64,000 nt of DNA from Seminavis robusta. Its lineage: Eukaryota > Bacillariophyta > Bacillariophyceae > Naviculales > Naviculaceae. The stretch covers positions 62,001 to 126,000 of the forward strand of contig CAICTM010000071.1 of assembly GCA_903772945.1 (NCBI GenBank). Direction: 5' to 3'. Each line of letters begins with the position of its first letter. The stretch's first letter is position 1. Below, one piece after another: positions 40,661 through 52,224 of the stretch. The translations under genes were made by a program, and so were the position numbers. Under the pieces are notes generated by a model, which did not search any database, was not told the DNA's origin, and saw only the letters and a program-made list of their open reading frames with translations.

Positions 40661-41893
40661 TCAATAAGACCAGCTTCCGGTTGCCAGGAGCACCGGATAC
40701 AAACCAGTATCTTCTTCATCATCCCCATTGTCATTCTCGCTGGTCTCTTCTTCCGATTCAGCAGTATCGCCCCCAATGGGGGCGACCTCTTCCTCTTCCT
40801 CTGCTGTGTCCTCGTTGTCGTCATCGGTTTCCTCCTCTTCGGATTCCTCTGTATTGTCAGTGTCCACAGCATTGGTCTTCTTCTTCTTAGTGGGGCTCTC
40901 ATCATCATCGCTACTCTCATCCACAGATCGCTTCTTCGAATCATCCTCATCATCCTCGGTGGCTTCTTCATTCTCGGTGGCTTCTTCATTCCCGGTGGCT
41001 TCTTCATTCTCGGTGGCTTCTTCATTCTCGGTGGCTTCTTCATTCTCGGTGGCTTCTTCATTCTCCTCCGATCCTTCCTCCTCCGATCCTTCCTCCTCCG
41101 ATCCTTCCTCCTCCGATCCTTCCTCCTCCGATCCTTCTTCCTCCGATCCTTCTTCCTCCGATCCTTCTTCCACTTGAGACTCAGGATGAATCAAGACTCC
41201 AGCACCACCTTCATCGCCGTCGTCTCCATCATCGTCATTGTCGTCATTGTCATTGACTGGTTCATCATCAGAGTCATCCGAAGAACTATCATCATTGTCC
41301 AAAAGACGTTCCAGCCGGCCAAGGTTGATCCCTCCCATGTTCACTTCATCTTCGTCATCACTGGAGACTTCAATGTGTTCGGTCAAAAGGTCAATGTCAC
41401 TCAGCCAACGATGGTACCGCATGATGTATTCATCTTCATCGAAGCTCCAAATCTGACAAAACAACGTAGTCTTGGCTGGTTCCTTGAATGGATCGGGCAG
41501 AATCAACTTGATTTGAAACAGCCTTTCAAAGATGGACAAATCGATGAAGGCGTTCACATGAGGTAGCATCATTCGACCAGGACCATCACCAACCATGTAA
41601 CGGACCCACCACACTCCAACAAAGTCGAATTCGTAGACAAAAGCCATAATGGGAGGATACCCCTTGCTACGACGTTCCCTGTTGATGGAAAAAAGCTTGT
41701 CATTCGCATCCTTCTGAAGATCCAAACCAGCCCCGATCATTTCTTCAACCTTCATGGCGCAGTAAGCAGTCTCATCCTGGAACTGCTGGAGGGTCAGTCG
41801 CACCACATTGTGCAAGAGCAGGATGGGGGCAAAGACAAGCCTCGCAATGGGCACGTAATCCAATACACGGTTGGGGCTTCCGGCTTGCTCCAT
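40661..41893 (-). CDS. Acidic protein with two internal tandem repeats, unknown function
   Basis: 410 residues, one exon. Residues 1-200 look globular (IARLVFAPILLLHNVVRLTLQQFQDETAYCAMKVEEMIG; YEFDFVGVWWVRYMVGDGPGRMMLPHVNAFIDLSIFERLFQIKLILPDP; LFCQIWSFDEDEYIMRYHRW). The remainder is almost all Glu, Asp and Ser. It includes seven copies of SEEEG-type and about seven copies of NEEATE-type units (41040-41170 and 40955-41070). SPTKKKKTN is a likely nuclear signal. I recognise no domain. The acidic tail is like those of histone or nucleolar chaperones, but that is analogy only. Confidence 0.75.
   Translation of the reverse strand: MEQAGSPNRVLDYVPIARLVFAPILLLHNVVRLTLQQFQDETAYCAMKVEEMIGAGLDLQKDANDKLFSINRERRSKGYPPIMAFVYEFDFVGVWWVRYMVGDGPGRMMLPHVNAFIDLSIFERLFQIKLILPDPFKEPAKTTLFCQIWSFDEDEYIMRYHRWLSDIDLLTEHIEVSSDDEDEVNMGGINLGRLERLLDNDDSSSDDSDDEPVNDNDDNDDDGDDGDEGGAGVLIHPESQVEEGSEEEGSEEEGSEEEGSEEEGSEEEGSEEEGSEENEEATENEEATENEEATENEEATGNEEATENEEATEDDEDDSKKRSVDESSDDDESPTKKKKTNAVDTDNTEESEEEETDDDNEDTAEEEEEVAPIGGDTAESEEETSENDNGDDEEDTGLYPVLLATGSWSY
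40955..41170. repeat. Two adjacent tandem arrays in the acidic protein
   Basis: About 18-bp units (ggtggcttcttcattctc) and 15-bp units (ctccgatccttcctc), several near-perfect copies of each. Both are in frame, so they change protein length without breaking it. Confidence 0.9.
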
Positions 41894-42264
41894 GATGTCA
41901 GATCGCTAAATTCCTATGACGAAAGTGGTTGCACCAGCTGTAGCTACTCACAGAATTGTGACAGCATCGAGACAAGCAACAACCAACCTTTGCAAGGGAA
42001 AATCGCAGTAGGAGTTCCAATTGGAGTATTGGCACCACCAAAATTTGGATTCACTTGCATCACTGCATCCGACCAATGCTAGTATGGGAGACTACAGCGA
42101 AAACAGATTCGGCTACACAGAAAATGATTTGGCTACCCCAAATATTGATTCGATATTCCATAATTATAGCACTGTCACATCTTCAGCATGTAGCTATTAT
42201 TGAAGCAAAGTTTCTTTATAATAAGCCCTATTACATCATGGCACATCTACAGTACTTGCAATAG

Positions 42265-45200
42265 TTAGTTTTCGTTCTCTTTGCCAGGAGTTTCCGATGC
42301 TTTCTTCAAATTCACGGCAAGTTGCTTCACTGTAGCATAAGACGACGATGGTTTCCCTGGAGCAATGCTTCTACTGCCAATGATCATAGCACGATAACCA
42401 ATTTGATTGTCTGAGAAGCAAAGTAAGATGTCCAGTAGTTCCTGAGACGTCTTGCCCTTCAACGGTTCCTTGCCCTTGTTGTCTAGTTGGTACAGTCCAA
42501 GATAGAGTACCACGCGTGAAAGCTGCTGATGATTCAACGTTGCCAAGTACGAGTCGAATGTCTCTATCATTTTCGAAAGACATCTTCTCTTGCTGGTACG
42601 CGACAAACCACTCTTGTACAATCCAGTTGTGTTGCCACGAGCACAGGCCTTTGCCGCATCTCCTCTCGCGTTGGCACTTGACTTTCTCAGTACTTCCACC
42701 TTGCATTGAAGCAACCCATGTTTGCTCCGCAAGTAGATAGCTCCAGGGCAACTGTATCCAAGGTGTTTCACGCAGTCTTCGCAGTCCCCAACGATATTCC
42801 CTTGTTTCCACTGTAGATGACAGACATTCCTTGTTGTCGACACAATGGTATTAGCCAATATGTCAGGCAGCGACATAAGCGCAGTATTTTTGTAGCGTTC
42901 TTCGAATGGACGAACATCCCCATCCAATGCTGCCTGTACCATGCGAACTCTGTTTTTGTCGAGCGGTACACCAATCTTGTTCCTTAAGTTGCACATCCAG
43001 CTGGATGGATTGCCATACTCGTCGTTACCAAGTTCGATAACGTCAATGCCTTCCTGCATAAAACCAGTGACGGCAACAGCCAGTAGGGATGATGTTCGTG
43101 GGATCTCGATTGTACAAGGATCGGCCCTTGCATGTGCATCTTCCTTGAGTAGCTTCGGGGCAGTATGGACTAGGAACGAAGCAAGGGAAGCGTTCTTCGA
43201 GCAATCTGTTGCCACACTCTTGATACCGTGTCTGTTGAAACTCTCATTAGGACAGTTCGATGGGTACACTCCAACCTCACCACTGCATCCGTAGTTCCAA
43301 TTCCATCTTGGGTAACAGCAGTACTCCTTCTCAAGATGGTCGGCTGCCTCCTTCTCACCACGGTTCTCCCTCCAATCCTTCAGATACAATTCGGTGACAA
43401 CACGGCGCTGTTCGATGGTCTTCGTACTCCCAATGTTAGATACATGCCGAAAGGCTTCTCCTTTCGGATCGGCAAACGTCTTGTTCTTCATTTTCTTGAC
43501 ATAGCTGGCTCTTTTCGCAAAGGCCTGTACCACATGGAAGTAGCAATTGAGGACAGCCTCTCCCTGTATGCAGTTGTCATCGCTGTCTGTACTTCCATCA
43601 TCGCAACTATCTTCTATCTCATCAACTTGTGTAAGTGGGATGTTCTCAAGTGGGACATTCACTGGAGACGGAGGAAATTCGTCGATTTCTTCAATCGCGA
43701 ATTCCTTCCTTTCGGATGCAGCTACATTGTTGTCACACAGAGATGGATGTCTCTTATAGAAGACATGAGCAGACACGAAGGTGTCAGCGTCATCAGAAGT
43801 TCCCCAATCAATGGTGAAGTCGATACCAAAGCATTGGTGGCATAAGTCCCTCATGGCATAAAGAACCATACAGTAGGGATGGAATCGTTCTCCACCAGCT
43901 CGAAGGTACAAGATGGGTCTGAACGAAGATGTCACTTGATCAGATCCAATTCGCAGTTTCACAGAGACACTGCCGACTGTAATGAGACAACTCTGGTCCC
44001 TGATCATGCCTCCAGTGCCATCACAACACAATTGACGAGTACCCTTCCTCCTCAACGCAAGATGCATAAGTTGAAAGAGACCAGTAGGTGAGAAGATAAC
44101 AAAGGCCCCTTCAATACGTTCGTCGAAGTTGTTGGATTGCCCGTTGTGTTTGGGCAGTACCGATTGTCGGTACCTTTCAACCAAGTCTCCGGCACCAAGG
44201 TTCATCGTAATCATATGTTCGGGGCTAGAAACACCCAGAGCATTCGCGATTTCTTCTGGACAGCTGTAGTTGCATCGTGCTGAATAAGTCCTTGGGATCG
44301 TTAGCTCCCAGTGACGAAGCACGCGCATCAATATGTCATTGCTACGAAGGTGAGCATTGCCGAAGAGGTTTGTCTTGATGTAGGCTTCGCGCTGATTCGC
44401 AATGTAGTTCCTGAGTTGACGTGTAAGATGTTCTCTCGGTTCCAAGTCCACGACATGGTACCGATGATCTAGAAACAGAGCGTCGCTTCGCACAGTTTGA
44501 GTCACACTTTTCAGAACTTCATCTGCCGTGATCCGGAGAATGCATCTACCACGTTCCTTCTCTTGAGCCAGAAAGGTCTTTACAAGGGGCACCAATGCAG
44601 GAGCAATGCCGTACTGATGACTGTGTTTGGCAGGTTGTTTCTCGATTGGATGGTTGTGTTCGTTGTTTCCTTTGCGAATGTAGTTCCGGTATCGTTGGTT
44701 GCCCATTGACAATAGTCCACAGTCTCGTATCTGCGCCCTCCAAAGGCACTTCTTGCTTGTCTGGTTGTCCTTGCTATCACCCACTCGACAGCAATACTTG
44801 TAAATCTTGACTCCGTTTGTTGCTGTGGTGGTTCCGTCTGCTCTGATGATTTGCTTGCTTACACCATTCACTTCTACAAACCCACCATACTGGTCTACAA
44901 GCTGCGACTTGGCCTCTTCTCTTGATGCACATGGGTAGGACGAAGGGTCTTCAGAATAATCAGACCCCGCATGCAAAGTACCGGCATTGGGCTGATACGA
45001 CGAGTTTCTAGATGGCACTGGACTTGATCTTGCTGGCCGATAGGCGTCTTGTAAATGTCGATTCCAGGCACTTGGGAAATACTGGCCGTAAGCGTATGGG
45101 GGGGGCAACGATGAGTATTGGTAGGGCACATGCGGTGGATACGGTTGATATGGTCGATATGGGTACCCATATTGCTGCCCATGATAAGACACAATGTCAC

Positions 45201-45324
45201 GGTGGTGACCTACTTCTGCACGCGGTGGGCCTGCTAAATCTTGATTGCCATTAGACTGGGAAGAAGCATTTTGAGTGCGTATATCTAGACTGTTGTAACC
45301 GGTCCATTGGCGATGCGACGACAT
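42265..45324 (-). CDS. MULE-transposase-like protein with FLYWCH/WRKY-like zinc finger
   Basis: 1,019 residues, one uninterrupted exon; the first ATG is at 45324. A Tyr/Pro-rich N-terminus (PYQPYPPHVPYQY…) is followed by a Cys/His-containing DNA-binding-like domain (KIYKYCCRVGDSKDNQTSKKCLWRAQIR…NNEHNHP). A DDE-like core follows: QLCCDGTGGMIRDQS (first Asp), DWGTSDDADTF, NCYFHVVQAF and VYPSNCPNESFNRHGIK (Glu). The DG…CYFHV…NESFNR order is that of Mutator-like transposases. The frame is free of stops, which is unlike a decayed element. I see no terminal inverted repeat or target duplication in the flanks. It may be a domesticated gene or an element with short or diverged ends. Confidence 0.72.
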   Translation of the reverse strand: MSSHRQWTGYNSLDIRTQNASSQSNGNQDLAGPPRAEVGHHRDIVSYHGQQYGYPYRPYQPYPPHVPYQYSSLPPPYAYGQYFPSAWNRHLQDAYRPARSSPVPSRNSSYQPNAGTLHAGSDYSEDPSSYPCASREEAKSQLVDQYGGFVEVNGVSKQIIRADGTTTATNGVKIYKYCCRVGDSKDNQTSKKCLWRAQIRDCGLLSMGNQRYRNYIRKGNNEHNHPIEKQPAKHSHQYGIAPALVPLVKTFLAQEKERGRCILRITADEVLKSVTQTVRSDALFLDHRYHVVDLEPREHLTRQLRNYIANQREAYIKTNLFGNAHLRSNDILMRVLRHWELTIPRTYSARCNYSCPEEIANALGVSSPEHMITMNLGAGDLVERYRQSVLPKHNGQSNNFDERIEGAFVIFSPTGLFQLMHLALRRKGTRQLCCDGTGGMIRDQSCLITVGSVSVKLRIGSDQVTSSFRPILYLRAGGERFHPYCMVLYAMRDLCHQCFGIDFTIDWGTSDDADTFVSAHVFYKRHPSLCDNNVAASERKEFAIEEIDEFPPSPVNVPLENIPLTQVDEIEDSCDDGSTDSDDNCIQGEAVLNCYFHVVQAFAKRASYVKKMKNKTFADPKGEAFRHVSNIGSTKTIEQRRVVTELYLKDWRENRGEKEAADHLEKEYCCYPRWNWNYGCSGEVGVYPSNCPNESFNRHGIKSVATDCSKNASLASFLVHTAPKLLKEDAHARADPCTIEIPRTSSLLAVAVTGFMQEGIDVIELGNDEYGNPSSWMCNLRNKIGVPLDKNRVRMVQAALDGDVRPFEERYKNTALMSLPDILANTIVSTTRNVCHLQWKQGNIVGDCEDCVKHLGYSCPGAIYLRSKHGLLQCKVEVLRKSSANARGDAAKACARGNTTGLYKSGLSRTSKRRCLSKMIETFDSYLATLNHQQLSRVVLYLGLYQLDNKGKEPLKGKTSQELLDILLCFSDNQIGYRAMIIGSRSIAPGKPSSSYATVKQLAVNLKKASETPGKENEN

Positions 45325-47236
45325 GGCGATATCTCTGCGAAGCACTATCTAGCTAGCGATACAGCAGGGATGAGCGATGCCAGGCAATTCGCCCAATTGT
45401 GCAAGTGAAAATGAAAGTAGCGATACTCGCATTTGTCTAGATTAGAGATTCTACGTTCTACTACCCAAATCGTTCAACTCCCAAAATGGAGTCTGCGAAC
45501 ACCTTCATTGGGTGGGTTAAACGACCATTTCCAGCTTGGTATTTTCTTCATCAATCTCCAAAATGTGAGTTGTCAGGTGGAGAGGCAGCACTGGCAGCCA
45601 TTCTGGCCACTCACACGACATTAACTATACCATATCATTTGAACTCTGCGGCCGTCCTCGCTTTGGCGCCACTATGATAAAAGTTTTTGTGAGAATCGGT
45701 ACTCCACATCACATTATTTTATGGATTCATCCAATGTTTCCGGTGTCAATCACTGCCGATTGCCCACCATGACGGCTATCACCATGGTGCATGGTGTCAA
45801 TGATTTTTGTTGTTTCTTCTTTTATACAGCGGAGGTTCCACTATGCACTACTGGTTCATTGTTTCAGTTCTGGTTTCTGGTTGTCAAGCTTCAACTTACA
45901 GACCCATTGAAATCTGCATGGCGGGTTTGCATGGGTTTTCTCGCCATTTTGGGGTTCGATTCACGTTTCCTCTTCCAACGGTAAGTGGTCTCATCCTCAG
46001 TCATGCATGTATTTTTCACGCGCGCCAAAGTCGCCGGGCTCACCCAGTCTTTGTTCTCATTTTTTCTCGGCCTGGCTCGATGGCTTATGTGTAAAGCCAG
46101 GAGTACACAACTCCCAAAAATGTCTCTTGTGGCGCCGGCGGTACTGACGCCAGCGCATCGCACCAACGCAACAACTTTCTATGTAAAAACTGAAGCTCTT
46201 TTTCTTTTTGAGCCACACCTGCACCTCTTTGGCTCTTTGGTCCGCACCAGCTTCCGCACCTCGGGGGCAAAAATTTGCACCTCTGTGTCGGCATAGCTAA
46301 CCGCAGCTCGGAGGCAGATAATCCAAAAATTCTGCACCACCAGGGTTCGCACTCGGATGCAGTGGAAAATGGCCTGGATGGATGGCTTTAGCTGGCTTGG
46401 GGCTTGGGCACCACCAGCGCACCAGTCAACGCTCCAACAGCTGCAACAGATCTGGGCAATGGCTTTCTGGCTCTATTAATAGGTAGCTCGTAGCGAGTTA
46501 TGTTGTGCGGCGGTTCTTCATGCCTACGGCTGTACAATGTGATGTTTGTTGACATGCTGCCTGTAGTGATCAAGACATGAAGGACAAAGACTTTTCTTTC
46601 ACTGTAGATTTCAGAAAACCGATTTATCGACCATCGACAAGCTAGTACGGTAAAGGACCACTAGTAGACTAGCTAGCTGGGAGCAATACCAGCAGACTAC
46701 ATGTGCCGAGCTGCGGTGAGACAGTGAGACAACGAGTGTGCGCAACAGTTAGTTGTTGTGAAAAAGAGCTGAAAAGTGTGTCTACGGCTTTGAAATTCTC
46801 TAAGAGGAACAGCAGCAGTGGTCATCATCGACCATCGGAGGTCATGCGATTAAATCTTATTCTCCAAAGACCCCCACCTGGATTGGTGGCGAAACTCACA
46901 AGAGCTCTCAAGTGTAACCATACTTTAGGTGGTATGGGTATTTATTTTGTTAGTAAAATCAAATAAATACTCAAGCTATCGAGGTACTGTAGATAATACT
47001 TAGTCACGTGGGTGACGACTCCAATGAACAGCGTTTAGAGTACCGGTACAGTACTTCCGTTTTCAGTTTCCACGCACGAGACCAGCAAGCAGTCAGCAGT
47101 CAGCAGCAGCAACCAGAGTAACCAGTCAGTCAGCCGAAAAAAGTCGAGATACTCCATCCGCCACTTCCATCACAGCCCGGCACAATCTACTAGCCTTTCT
47201 CTTCTGCCAGAGCTTCATCTTTAAAGATAGATAACC
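45325..47236. other. Large intergenic interval
   Basis: About 1.9 kb without a convincing gene, tRNA or inverted repeat. It includes CTAGCTAG at 45349 and 46669, TACCGGTA at 47041, and CAG/TCAG-rich short repeats near 47085-47130, just before the next gene. A GCGCGCCAAA string near 46020 resembles half of an E2F site, but no gene adjoins it. Confidence 0.5.
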
Positions 47237-50200
47237 ATGGCGCCCTCTCAAGCACAGCTGCTTCAGCGGGTGGATCGGATCCACCAGAGGAGAGAAAACA
47301 AGGTTTGTGCCGAGTGTGCTCAGAGAGATTCTTGCTGGGCATCCATTATCCATCCTCCCCTCCAGGGGTTTTCTCTTGGTAAAGAGCTCGGGATATTTTG
47401 CTGTGGACGATGCTACAAGCATCACTCGGCTTTGGGGCCGAGGGTATGTGTCGTCAAGAGTCTTAGTACAGCAACCGAATGTAAGTGCTTCGTTAGTTAG
47501 GCTTTTGGGGGGTAGCATGCGGTATATGCTACCCATGGTCGTCCTGTTGAGTGGTTATCATGCGCGCTAACCCTTGCCATTAAAACCTGCTGATTCGATT
47601 CGAATGATTCTATTATACTATACAGGGACCGAGGAAGAAGTCAGAATCTTTAACAACAGCGGGAATGAGTTGGTGAACCGAATCTACGAGAGCAAACTCG
47701 GTGATATCGAACGGCACATGGAGAAAGAAATTGTCACGGTGGACCGAAGCGAAGAAGCCGCTGTACGCTCCGCCTTCATCACCAAAAAGTATAAACTCTT
47801 GAGATATTTTGATGAGAAAAATTATAAGCGAGTCATGGCTCGAATGAATAGTGACGAAGAGGAAGCCGATGATTCCGAGAGGAGCCGGGATGGTCGTCGA
47901 TCGCTCGTCTTGCGGGGATCCCATTCGGGACGGAACTTGACAACCACTCCCTCGGGACGAAGCTTGGTGAATACCCCGTCGTCACGGAGCTTGGCACCGA
48001 CCCGAGTCAAGTCTTTGGAGGATGGTCCTCCTACCTCGAGATCCCAGGCGGTTCTGCAAAGAGCCAGTTCACAACGAAAGAAGCAGATGCGAAAGTCCAA
48101 CTCCAATCAAGATCTCATGTCCCGATTGAATGACATATCCTTGGGAGGAGCAACAGCAACAACCAGCACTAGTAGGCAAGATTCCAGTCGAAGTGTGGTG
48201 GATGAAAAAGCCATGGCAACAACAACAAACACTGACACGAAAAAACTCCTCAATCTGGAAACTTCGTCGACCAAAACCGCGGCAACGGAGACCTCTGACT
48301 CGTCGGAGGATTCGCCACCAGCAAAACCAACCAAGCCCATTTCAAAGAGCGCTTCCATGGTGATGACGGAAAAGTCGTTGAGAAAGCAACAACGACCCAT
48401 GCGAAAATCTGCTTCCATGGTGGACACCCCAGCTGCCAACGCAGCCAGGGACGCGCGCCGGCCACAAATCAAGAGTGCCATGAAAAAGTCCATTTCGGCG
48501 CGGACGCTCAACATGATGAATGGAGGTCGTTGCAATGACGACGATGATGACGACGACTCCAGTTCAAGACCATCGAGCACAAGGAACTTGATGGCGATTC
48601 CACCCACCTTTCGGGCGGCACCCCTGCCGGGGCCCGGTGGTGGTGGAGGAGGGATGCGAAAGTCACTGTCGTTAAAGAATCTTGGCTCCGCTGGCTCCTT
48701 GAAGAGGTCTACGTCGAATAGCAAGTTGAACAGGTCTGATTCGAATCGGTCGGTGAACAGAACACCTTCCAACCGCTCTCTCAATAGGTCCAATTCGAAG
48801 CAAGCACTCAGCAAGACGCTCGACAGGTCTAATTCGAATCGATCAGTGAACAGAACACCTTCCAACCGAGCTCTCAACAGGTCCAATTCGAATCAAGCAC
48901 TGAACAAGCCACTCAACAGGTCTAATTCGAATCGATCGGTGAACAGGACACCTTCCAACCGTGCTCTCGACAGGTCCAATTCGAATCAATCACTTAACAG
49001 ATCACCTTCCAACCGCTCTCTCAATAGGTCCTCTTCGAACCGATCACTGCATAGTTCTATGTCATGCCTTGACATTGGCAACGATCATCTCCAGGCTGGT
49101 CCTGCTATGGGCTCTCTGAGAAAGTCATTCTCCAATCGGACCATGACGCAAGAAAACAACAACAATCACTTGGCTGCAGGGTCAGCCTTGGGATCTATGG
49201 AAAAGTCGTTCTCAGATCGATCACTCACGCACGATAGCGTGAATCAACTGGTAGGGGGGCCTCCAGCCATGACGCGGTCGTTTTCCAATCGATCCATGGT
49301 GCAGCAAGGTGACAGTGCAGCTGCGGCGGTTGCTCTAGCGCACAAGTCACTCTTGAGTCAGGCAGCTGCCGTCAGGAAACAGGGCACCGCCGACCTTCTG
49401 CAAAGATCGTGGTCGGGGAGAAATATGGGGGAAATGGAACGTGAACCCGACAATCTTCAGGCTTTAGGAGGAGCCGGCGGCAGGCCTGGCCTTGGACGCG
49501 CCATGTCAATGCGGGGGTTGTCGTCAATGGGAAATGTTGCAACATCGGGCTTGAGGAAATCGTTGTCGGGGCGCAATCTTCGCAACGATAACGATTCATT
49601 AGATGGCCCGCATTCAATGCACAACCCTTGGCTTAAGGGTGTCGTCAAATCACCATCCCCTCAATATGGCAACACGACAGGGACAGGTGACGAATGCTTG
49701 TCTGGACGGAATGCGAATGCAGCCCAACAGGAGCCAGACAATATGATGGCCCTTGGTGGCGGTGCGCGTAAGGGCGGCCTGGTAAGAGCCGGGTCACTGA
49801 AAGTTGCCAAACGACACAGCCAATCCCCTCCACGCTTGAGAAAATCAGCATCAGGGCGTAACCTTATGGAAGCAGAAGGGAATACATCTCTAAATGGCCT
49901 GGATGGTCGTTCGAGTCACTCACGGTCTCCATCGCGGCAATCAGCAAGAGCAACCCAACTGGGGGAAGACGACGAGAGAGGTAATGCGACAGCAATCGGC
50001 AAGTCATCGTCTGCGAACAATCTCAAATCCTTAGCTGGCAATGTATCTCCTCCTCGGGGTGGCCTGAGGAAGTCTCTTTCTGGCCGTATTGTGCACCAAT
50101 CTAATGATTTGGATGCGGGTTCAAGTCACTCGCGTTCAAATCGCCAGACCAGGACGCTTTCATTTGAAAGAGAGAGGCCTGATTCGACAGCTTCGCCTGC

Positions 50201-51686
50201 GATCAGAAGGTCGTTGTCAGGGCGCAACCTTTTGGAATCCTCTAACCACGCTGGTCCCAATAGGCTTGCGCGCTTGCATACATCATTCTCCAACTTGAAT
50301 GCATCGTTCAACAATTCGTTCAACAATTCGGTTACTGGAATGGATGCGGGTTCGAATCACTCGAACAGACCTACCCCAACCAATGTCCGTTCCCTTGACG
50401 AAGAAGACGGTGAGAAAGCGAAGGCGCCGTCACGAATGTCAATAAAGATTGAAGATATATCCCGCGGGCGTCAGCAATCGGTACTTTGTGCGTCTCGCAG
50501 AGACATGTATGACCCAGATGGCGGAGGACTTGCACTCCTTATGCAGGATTCCGAGGCCTCTTTTGCTAATCTTCCGGCGTACGATGCAGAAACTCAGCAA
50601 ACCCGAGGCAGGGGACTATCACCGACAAGGTCAGGAAGGGGTGCGTCTCCGAAAAGGTCTTCAATGTCTATGTCCAAGACACCAATTCTCGAGGAAAGTG
50701 ACGACGAAGACAAGGATTATCGAAAGCGTCGAGATTCACAGAGCAACCTTGCGGAGAAATCTAACGAAAGCCGTCTGGTGAGGCGTAGCAGCGATAGAAA
50801 TATGTCTCCATTATGCCGCACTTCTCAGGGACCTCCAGAAGTACCATTGCACCGCTGCGATAGCACGGATCTCTCGCCACGACGAAACTCGCGCTGCACT
50901 ACAGACCGGAACGTTAGAACGCCGAAGAGATCCCTCAGTAATGACGGGGACGTGCTATCAGGGAAAGGCAATTCCCCTGAGAAACTCACACGCAGCGCCG
51001 ATAATGGACGGCTCCGGCCCATCCTCAAGAAATCAATGTCCATGCGACTTCCGAAGACGAAAGAGAGCCAGGAACCCTCGCGTCGTCTGAACCGATCATT
51101 TTCAGGAACTAGGCTGCAAATGAAAGACGAGAGCCCGGACAGGTCGAGGCGTGATTCTCGCCGAGGATCTTTGAACTCCAGCGGGGGGTCTAGCCACCAC
51201 CGTCGTCACAAAGACAAAAAGAGCAAAAAGCACAAGAAAAAGAAGGACAAGAAATCACGAAAGAGGTCATCACGAAAAGATGATAGGCGACGCTCTAGCA
51301 CGAACAGCTTGGACAATTCGGATACGGACACTGACACGGAAAAGAAACACGATCGTGAAGATCGACGCCGCAAGTCACCAGATCGCGACGACTCCAGAAG
51401 GCGAAGGAGCGACGGCAAATATGACAAGAGGGATAGAAGCCGCTCTAGGGATAGAAGCCGCTCTAGGGAAAGACGCCGCTCAAAGAATGGTGGAGGACGT
51501 CGCAATAGTGACAGTGACAGTGATCGCTCCATGAAGTCATCGTCTTCGAGAAGGAAGAGCCGGGATTCATACTCTGAGACGGATCGTTTCGAGAGGAAAG
51601 TGCGCCGATTTATTGAGTCTGTGGGGGATCCCAATGATGAAAACTTCTGGATCAATATGATCAATAAATGGGCGGTGCTAAACTAG
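47237..51686 (+). CDS. ArfGAP-like protein lacking the arginine finger, with long Ser/Arg/Asn repeat region
   Basis: Exons 47237-47480 and 47626-51686 (145-bp GT-AG intron, phase 1) encode 1,434 residues. The join gives STATEWTEEEVRIFNNSGNELVNRIYE, the hallmark WT-x-EEV and GN…N motif of ArfGAP domains. The zinc site is CAEC…CGRC, with a spacing about 12 residues longer than usual. After it the family has C-S-G-x-H-R-x-L-G, whereas here CYKHHSALG has Ser in the place of the catalytic Arg. The rest is disordered: RSNSNRSVNRTPSNRALNR-type repeats (about 48700-49050), many KSxSxRN motifs spaced along the protein, and a C-terminal RS/KDKKSKKHKKKKD domain. It is perhaps a scaffold near Arf membranes or a splicing-type nuclear protein; GAP activity is doubtful. 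Confidence 0.83.
48720..49050 (+). repeat. Coding tandem repeat RSNSNRSVNRTPSNR
   Basis: Imperfect units (Arg-Ser-Asn-Ser-Asn-Arg-Ser…) repeated about eight times inside the ArfGAP-like gene. DNA identity between units is high. Serine-rich arginine-spaced units are typical kinase targets. Confidence 0.8.
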
Positions 51687-52224
51687 CTATTAGAATAGAT
51701 TGCGATGCCTTCAGAATGATCGAATCATTTCAGTTGAAAGGCTGATTTCGGCACTCATGCTTATAACTCGTCATTCTTCGTCGCTTCGAGTTCCAGGTTC
51801 GCTAGCTTGCCCGATACTTGCGCGATTGCTCGAACAACGTTGCCTTGTTGTTTGGACGATACGGCTACCGGTACCGTATACTTTCATCAACCTGAAACTG
51901 CTGGAAGTTCGGGAGACTAGTAGATCGAACAGCCGATTGCTGATGTGTTGCTTCGGCGCGACTCGTAGAGGACATCCGGCGAATGAAAATGTGCAACAGA
52001 TTCTCGTGCAGCTCCAACAAGAATACGTCGTTTGCAACGGCCTGCTATACGATTTTCACTCGTTTCTTCCGAACAGAAGAGCCGTACCAGGTAGGTCTGA
52101 AAAAGCCATGACCAGCCACACCCAAAGTACGGCCTTTCACCTCCCCAACGATATCTTTCATTTATTTCAACCCATGCCGCAAAAGTAGATCTGAGTGTCG
52201 CCCAGAGTTTTTTCGAATGCGCCA
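51687..52224. other. Intergenic between convergent genes
   Basis: About 540 bp. An open frame on the plus strand (51700-52188) has no recognisable motif and an improbable composition. TACCGGTA occurs at 51867. Confidence 0.4.

Noticed and set aside
40607-41566. 319-codon plus-strand ORF (…GGFFILGGFF…, SFLLRSFLLRS)
   Set aside because: Antisense of the acidic minisatellite gene; the periodicity is a by-product of the repeats.
48107-48886. Minus-strand ORFs opposite the ArfGAP-like gene (also near 51206-51664)
   Set aside because: Antisense of Ser/Arg-rich coding DNA. The plus strand has the conserved domain and consistent splice phase.
50340-50360. ggttcgaatc, a tRNA T-loop-like string
   Set aside because: It is inside the ArfGAP-like coding region and no acceptor or anticodon stem can be formed around it. 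No tRNA was found elsewhere in the window.
51700-52188. 162-codon plus-strand ORF
   Set aside because: No motif, no plausible composition, and it lies between two convergent genes, overlapping presumed 3' ends.
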